DNA of 64,000 nucleotides, from contig NW_022098000.1 in NCBI RefSeq assembly GCF_002288925.2, positions 1,994,494 to 2,058,493 of the forward strand, given 5' to 3'. The position numbers and the translations under genes were made by a program. The notes beneath the pieces are model-generated. The model saw nothing but the letters and a program-made list of their open reading frames with translations. It ran no database searches and had not been told where the DNA came from. This document shows, piece by piece, positions 59,662 to 64,000 of this stretch (the stretch's first letter is position 1; each line of letters begins with the position of its first letter). The DNA comes from Delphinapterus leucas. Taxonomy: Eukaryota > Chordata > Mammalia > Artiodactyla > Monodontidae.

Positions 59662-62600
59662 ATGGGAATAGGAACATACATATCGATAATTACCTTAAAT
59701 GTAAATGGATTAAATGCTCCCACCAAAAGACACAGATTGGCTGAATGGATACAAAAACAAGACCCTTATATATGCTGTCTACAAGAGACCCACTTCAGAC
59801 CTAGAGACGTATACAGACTGAAAGTAAGGGGATGGAAAAAGATATTCCATGCAAATGGAAAACAAAAGAAAGCTGGAGTAGCAATTCTCATATCAGACAA
59901 AATAGACTTTAAAATAAGGACTATTAAAAGAGACAAAGAAGGACACTACATAATGATCAAGGGATCGATCCAAGAAGAAGATATAACAATTGTAAATATT
60001 TATGCACCCAACATAGGAGCACCTCTATACATAAGGCAAATACTAACAGCCATAAAAGGGGAGATCGACAGTAACACATTCATAGTAGGGGACTTTAACA
60101 CCCCACTTTCACCCATGGACAGATCATCCAAAATGAAAATAAATAAGGAAACACAAGCTTTAAATGATACATTAAACAAGACGGACTTAATTGATATTTA
60201 TAGGACACTCCATCCAAAAACAACAGAATACACATTTTTCTCAAGTGCTCATGGAACATTCTCCAGGATAGATCATATCTTGGGTCACAAATCAAGCCTT
60301 GGTAAATTTAAGAAAATTGAAATTGTATCAAGTATCTTTTCTGACCACAATGCCATGAGACTAGATATCAATTACAGGAAAAGATCTGTAAAAGCTACAA
60401 ACACATGGAGGCTAAACAATACACTCCTTAATAACGAAGTGATCACTGAAGAAATCAAAGAGGAAATAAAAAAATACCTAGAAACAAATGATAGTGGAGA
60501 CACAACGACCCAAAACCTATGGGATGCAGCAAAAGCAGTTCTAAGGGGGAAGTTTATAGCAATACAAGCCCACCTTAAGAAGCAGGAAACATCTCGAATA
60601 AACAACCTAACCTTGCACCTCAAGCAATTAGAGAAAGAAGAACAAAAAAACCCCAAAGCTAGCAGAAGGAAAGAAATCATAAAAATCAGATCAGAAATAA
60701 ATGAACAAGAAATGAAGGAAACAATAGCAAAGATCAATAAAACTAAAAGCTGGTTCTTTGAAAAGGTAAACAAAGTAGATAAACCACTAGCCAGACTCAT
60801 CAAGAAAAAAAGGGAGAAGACTCAAATCAATAGAATTAGAAATGAAAAAGGAGAAGTAACAACTGACACTGCAGAAATAAAAAAAATCATGAGAGATTAC
60901 TACAAGCAACTCTATGCCAATAAAATGGACAATCTGAAAGAAATGGACAAATTCTTAGAAATGCACAACCTGCCAAGACTGAATCAGGGAGAAATAGAAA
61001 ATATGAACAGACCAATCACAAGCACTGAAATTGAAACTGTGATTAAAAATCTCCCAACAAACAAAAGCCCAGGACCAGATGGCTTCACAGGCAAGTTCTA
61101 TCAAACATTTAGAGAAGAGCTAACACCTATCCTTCTCAAACTCTTCCAAAATACAGCAGAGGGAGGAACACTCCCAAACTCATTCTACGAGGCCACCATC
61201 ACCTTGATACCCAAACCAGACAAGGATGTCACAAAGGAAGAAAACTACAGGCCAGTATCACTGATGAACATAGATGCGAAAATCTTCAACAAAATACTAG
61301 CAAACAGAATCCAACAGCACATTAAAAGGATCATACACCATGATCAAGTGGGGTTTATTCTAGGAATGCAGGGATTCTTCAAAATACGCAAATCAATCAA
61401 CGTGATACACCATATTAACAAATTGAAGGAGGGAAACCATATGATCATCTCAATAGATGCAGAGAAAGCTTTCGACAAAATTCAACACCCATTTATGATA
61501 AAAAACCCTGCAGAAAGTAGGCACAGAGGGAACTTTCCTCAACATAGTAAAGGCCATATATGACAAGCCCACAGGAAACATCATCCTCAATGGTGAAAAT
61601 CTGAAAGCATTTCCACTAAGATCAGGAACAAGACAAGGTTGCCCACTCACACCACTCTTATTCAACATAGTTTTGGAAGTTTTAGCCACATCAATCAGAG
61701 AAGAAAAGGAAATAAAAGGAATCCAAATCGGAAAAGAAGAAGTAAAGCTGTCACTGTTTGCAGATGACATGATACTATACATAGAGAATCCTAAAGATGC
61801 TACCAGAAAACTACTAGAGCTAATCAATGAATTTGGTAAAGTAGCAGGATACAAAATTAATGCACAGAAATCTCTGGCATTCCTATATACTAATGATGAA
61901 AAATCTGAAAGTGAAATCAAGAAAACACTCCTATTTACCACTGCAACAAAAAGAATAAAATATCTAGGAATAAACCTACCTAAGGAGACTAAAGACCTGT
62001 ATGCAGAAAATTATAAGACCCTGATGAAAGAAATTAAAGATGATACAAATAGATAGAGAGATATACCATGTTCTTGTATGGGAAGAATCAACATTGTGAA
62101 AATGACTCTACTACTCAAAGCAATCTACAAATTCAATGCAATCCCTATCAAACTACCACTGGCATTTTTCACCGAACTAGAACAAAAAATTTCACAATTT
62201 GTGTGGAAACACAAAAGACCCCGAATAGCCAAAGCAATCTTGAGAACGAAAAAAGGACCTGGAGGAATCAGGCTCCCTGACTTCAGACTATACTACAAAG
62301 CTACAGTAATCAAGACAGTATGGTACTGGCACAAAAACAGAAAGATAGATCAATGGAACAGGATAGAAAGCCCAGAGATAAACCCTCGCACATATGGACA
62401 CCTTATCTTTGATAAAGGTGGCAGGAATGTACAGTGGAGAAAGGACAGCCTCTTCAATAAATGGTGCTGGGAAAACTGGACAGGTACATGTAAAAGTATG
62501 AGATTAGATCACTCCCTAACACCATACACAAAAGTAGGCTCAAAATGGATTAAAGACCTAAATGTAAGGCCAGAAACTATCAAACTCTTAGAGGAAAACA

Positions 62601-63481
62601 TAGGCAGAACACTCTATGACATAAATCACAGCAAGATCCTTTCTGACCCACCTCCTAGAGTAATGGAAATAAAAACAAAAATAAACAAATGGGACCTAAT
62701 GAAACTTCAAAGCTTTTGCACAGCAAAGGAAACCATAATCAAGACCAAAAGACAACCCTCAGAATGGGAGAAAATATTTGCAAATGAAGCAACTGACAAA
62801 GGATTAATCTCCAAAATTTACAAGCAGCTCATGCAGCTCAATAACAAAAAAACAAACAACCCAATCCAAAAATGGGCAGAAGACCTAAATAGACATTTCT
62901 CCAAAGAAGATATACAGAATGCCAACAAACACATGAAAGAATGCTCAACATCATTAATCATTAGAGAAATGCAAATCAAAACTACAATGAGATATCATCT
63001 CACACCAGTCAGAATGGCCATCATCAAAAAATCTAGAAACAATAAATGCTGGAGAGGGTGTGGAGAAAAGGGAACACTCTTGCACTGCTGGTGGGAATGT
63101 GAATTGGTTCAGCCACTATGGAGAACAGTATGGAGGTTCCTTAAAAAACTACAAATAGAATTACCATATGACCCAGCAATCCCACTACTGGGCATATACC
63201 CTGGGAAAACCAAAATTCAAACAGAGTCATGTACCAAAATGTTCATTGCAGCTCTATTTACAATAGCCCGGAGATGGAAACAACCTAAGCGCCCATCATC
63301 GGATGAATGGATAAAGAAAATGTGGCACATATATACAATGGAATATTACTCAGCCTTAAAAAGAAATGAAATTGAGCTATTTGTAATGAGATGGATAGAC
63401 CTAGAGTCTGTCATACAGAGTGAAGTAAGTCAGAAAGAAAAAGACAAATACCGTATGCTAACACATATATATGGAATTTAA
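59662..63481 (+). pseudogene. L1 ORF2 (endonuclease-reverse transcriptase), two lesions
   Basis: ORF2p nicks target DNA and reverse-transcribes L1 RNA. The ATG at 59662 opens an unbroken 633-codon frame. It contains the APE-type endonuclease with LNVNG (catalytic Asn), QETHF (Glu), VGDFNTPLS (Asp/Asn), RIDHIL and SDHN (His), followed by the start of the reverse transcriptase ([25 protein letters not shown]). An extra A in the run at 61500-61505 shifts the frame. RT continues in the other frame with [13 protein letters not shown] and the catalytic [16 protein letters not shown] at 62054-62056 stands where Trp is expected. The same frame then runs to 63481 with the Cys-rich C-terminus ([20 protein letters not shown]). 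The inactivation is thus one frameshift and one nonsense change. Confidence 0.95.
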
Positions 63482-64000
63482 GGGAAAAAAATGTCATGAA
63501 GAACCTAGGGGTAAGACAGGAATAAAGACGCAGACCTACTGGAGAACGGACTTGAGGATATGGGGAGGGGGAAGGGTGAGCTTTGACAGGGCGAGAGAGA
63601 GTCATGGACATATACACACTAACAAACGTAGTAAGGTAGATAGCTAGGGGGAAGCAGCCGCAAGGCACAGGGATATTAGCTCGGTGCTTTGTGACAGCCT
63701 GGAGGGGTGGGATAGGGAGAGTGGGAGGGAGGGAGATGCAAGAGGGAAGACATATGGGAACATATGTATATGTATAACTGATTCACTTTGTTATAAAGCA
63801 GAAACTAACACACCATTGTAAAGCAATTATACCCCAATAAAGATGTTTAAAAAAAATTTTTTAAATTTAAAAAAAATTAAATTTGATTGTACTGTATGGA
63901 TAATCTTCATGTTACTTCAGAAATGCAGGTGCTTCGTTGGTTTTCAACTCTGATAACTCATAGGAATGGCATCATTTGACAGTTACTGTCGTTACAGAAA

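Larger units (their letters stand above)
56282..63860 (+). mobile_element. Structurally full-length L1 retrotransposon (7.6 kb)
   Basis: A LINE-1 with all parts in order: 5' end (GGGGGCTTGAAGATGGCGG), 2.4-kb 5' UTR, ORF1, spacer, ORF2, 3' UTR with an AATAAA-containing end (AATAAAGATG near 63836) and an A-rich tail. It is intronic and antisense to PRIM2. ORF1 has at least three frame lesions and ORF2 two, so it cannot supply its own proteins. The lesions are few and the rest is close to an active sequence, so insertion was fairly recent. I could not find a convincing target-site duplication: the A/T-rich flanks (TTTAAAAATAAG upstream, TTTAAAAAAAA downstream) are ambiguous. Confidence 0.95.
40094..64000 (-). 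other. PRIM2: PRIM2 intron (partial, upstream of first visible exon)
   Basis: The acceptor CTTTCAG is at its low-coordinate end; no upstream PRIM2 exon or donor was recognised as far as 64000. It contains both long L1 elements. Unassigned stretches are 46880-47260, 47480-49340, 49460-50090, 50470-51190, 51445-52470 (purine-rich at 51660-51720), 53713-56281 and 63880-64000. A 160-codon open frame at 54498-54980 (+) shows no recognisable domain and is not called as a gene. Confidence 0.75.

Noticed and set aside
63836..63880. A/T-rich flank considered as TSD of the full-length L1
   Set aside because: Matches with the 5' flank (TTTAAAAATAAG) are within low-complexity sequence and cannot be told from chance.
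1..64000. CRISPR arrays, bacterial operons, tRNA or rRNA genes
   Set aside because: No regularly spaced repeat-spacer structure or RNA gene was seen. The tRNA-like boxes belong to CHR and MIR SINEs.

Overview
The window looks like intronic mammalian DNA, most probably from a cetacean. The inference rests on repeats: fifteen copies of the tRNA-derived CHR SINE (heads of the form 'ggcttccctggtggcgcagtgg', both the short CHR-2-like form and a longer ~330-370 bp form), a cetartiodactyl-type L1 with a very long 5' UTR, and no ruminant BovB or Bov-tA copy that I can see. Most are young enough to keep readable target-site duplications (TSDs).

The only functional gene I can support is PRIM2 (large subunit of DNA primase), on the minus strand. 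Three consecutive internal coding exons lie at 40026-40093, 19001-19073 and 16193-16378. Splice sites are canonical, phases match, and the encoded peptides join into the middle of the protein, including the first cysteine ligand of its 4Fe-4S cluster. Everything else is intron: at least 24 kb upstream of the first exon, 20.9 kb between the first two, 2.6 kb between the next two, and 16 kb downstream. The 5' and 3' ends of the gene lie outside the window.

Layout: 1-16 kb is downstream intron with an ERV LTR, an old L1 3' fragment (8.3-9.6 kb), MaLR/ERVL LTRs, a mariner miniature element and SINEs. 16-19 kb holds two exons. 19-40 kb is the long intron with a dead RPS7 retrocopy (26.2-26.8 kb, 14-bp TSD), hAT elements and MLT1 LTRs. 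40.4-46.9 kb is a TSD-flanked minus-strand L1 carrying three nested CHR SINEs. 47-56 kb is mostly unassigned intron. 56.3-63.9 kb is a plus-strand, structurally full-length L1 with a 2.4-kb CpG-rich repeated 5' UTR; both of its ORFs are broken.

The most interesting observation comes from comparing the two long L1s. The 40-47 kb copy lacks exactly 1,766 bases of the 5' UTR present in the 56-64 kb copy. The missing block starts with GT and ends with AG, with a branch-point-like CTAAT and a very long polypyrimidine tract before the AG. The shorter copy looks like the integrated product of a spliced L1 RNA. I see no bacterial-type system, CRISPR array, tRNA/rRNA gene or novel protein-coding gene.
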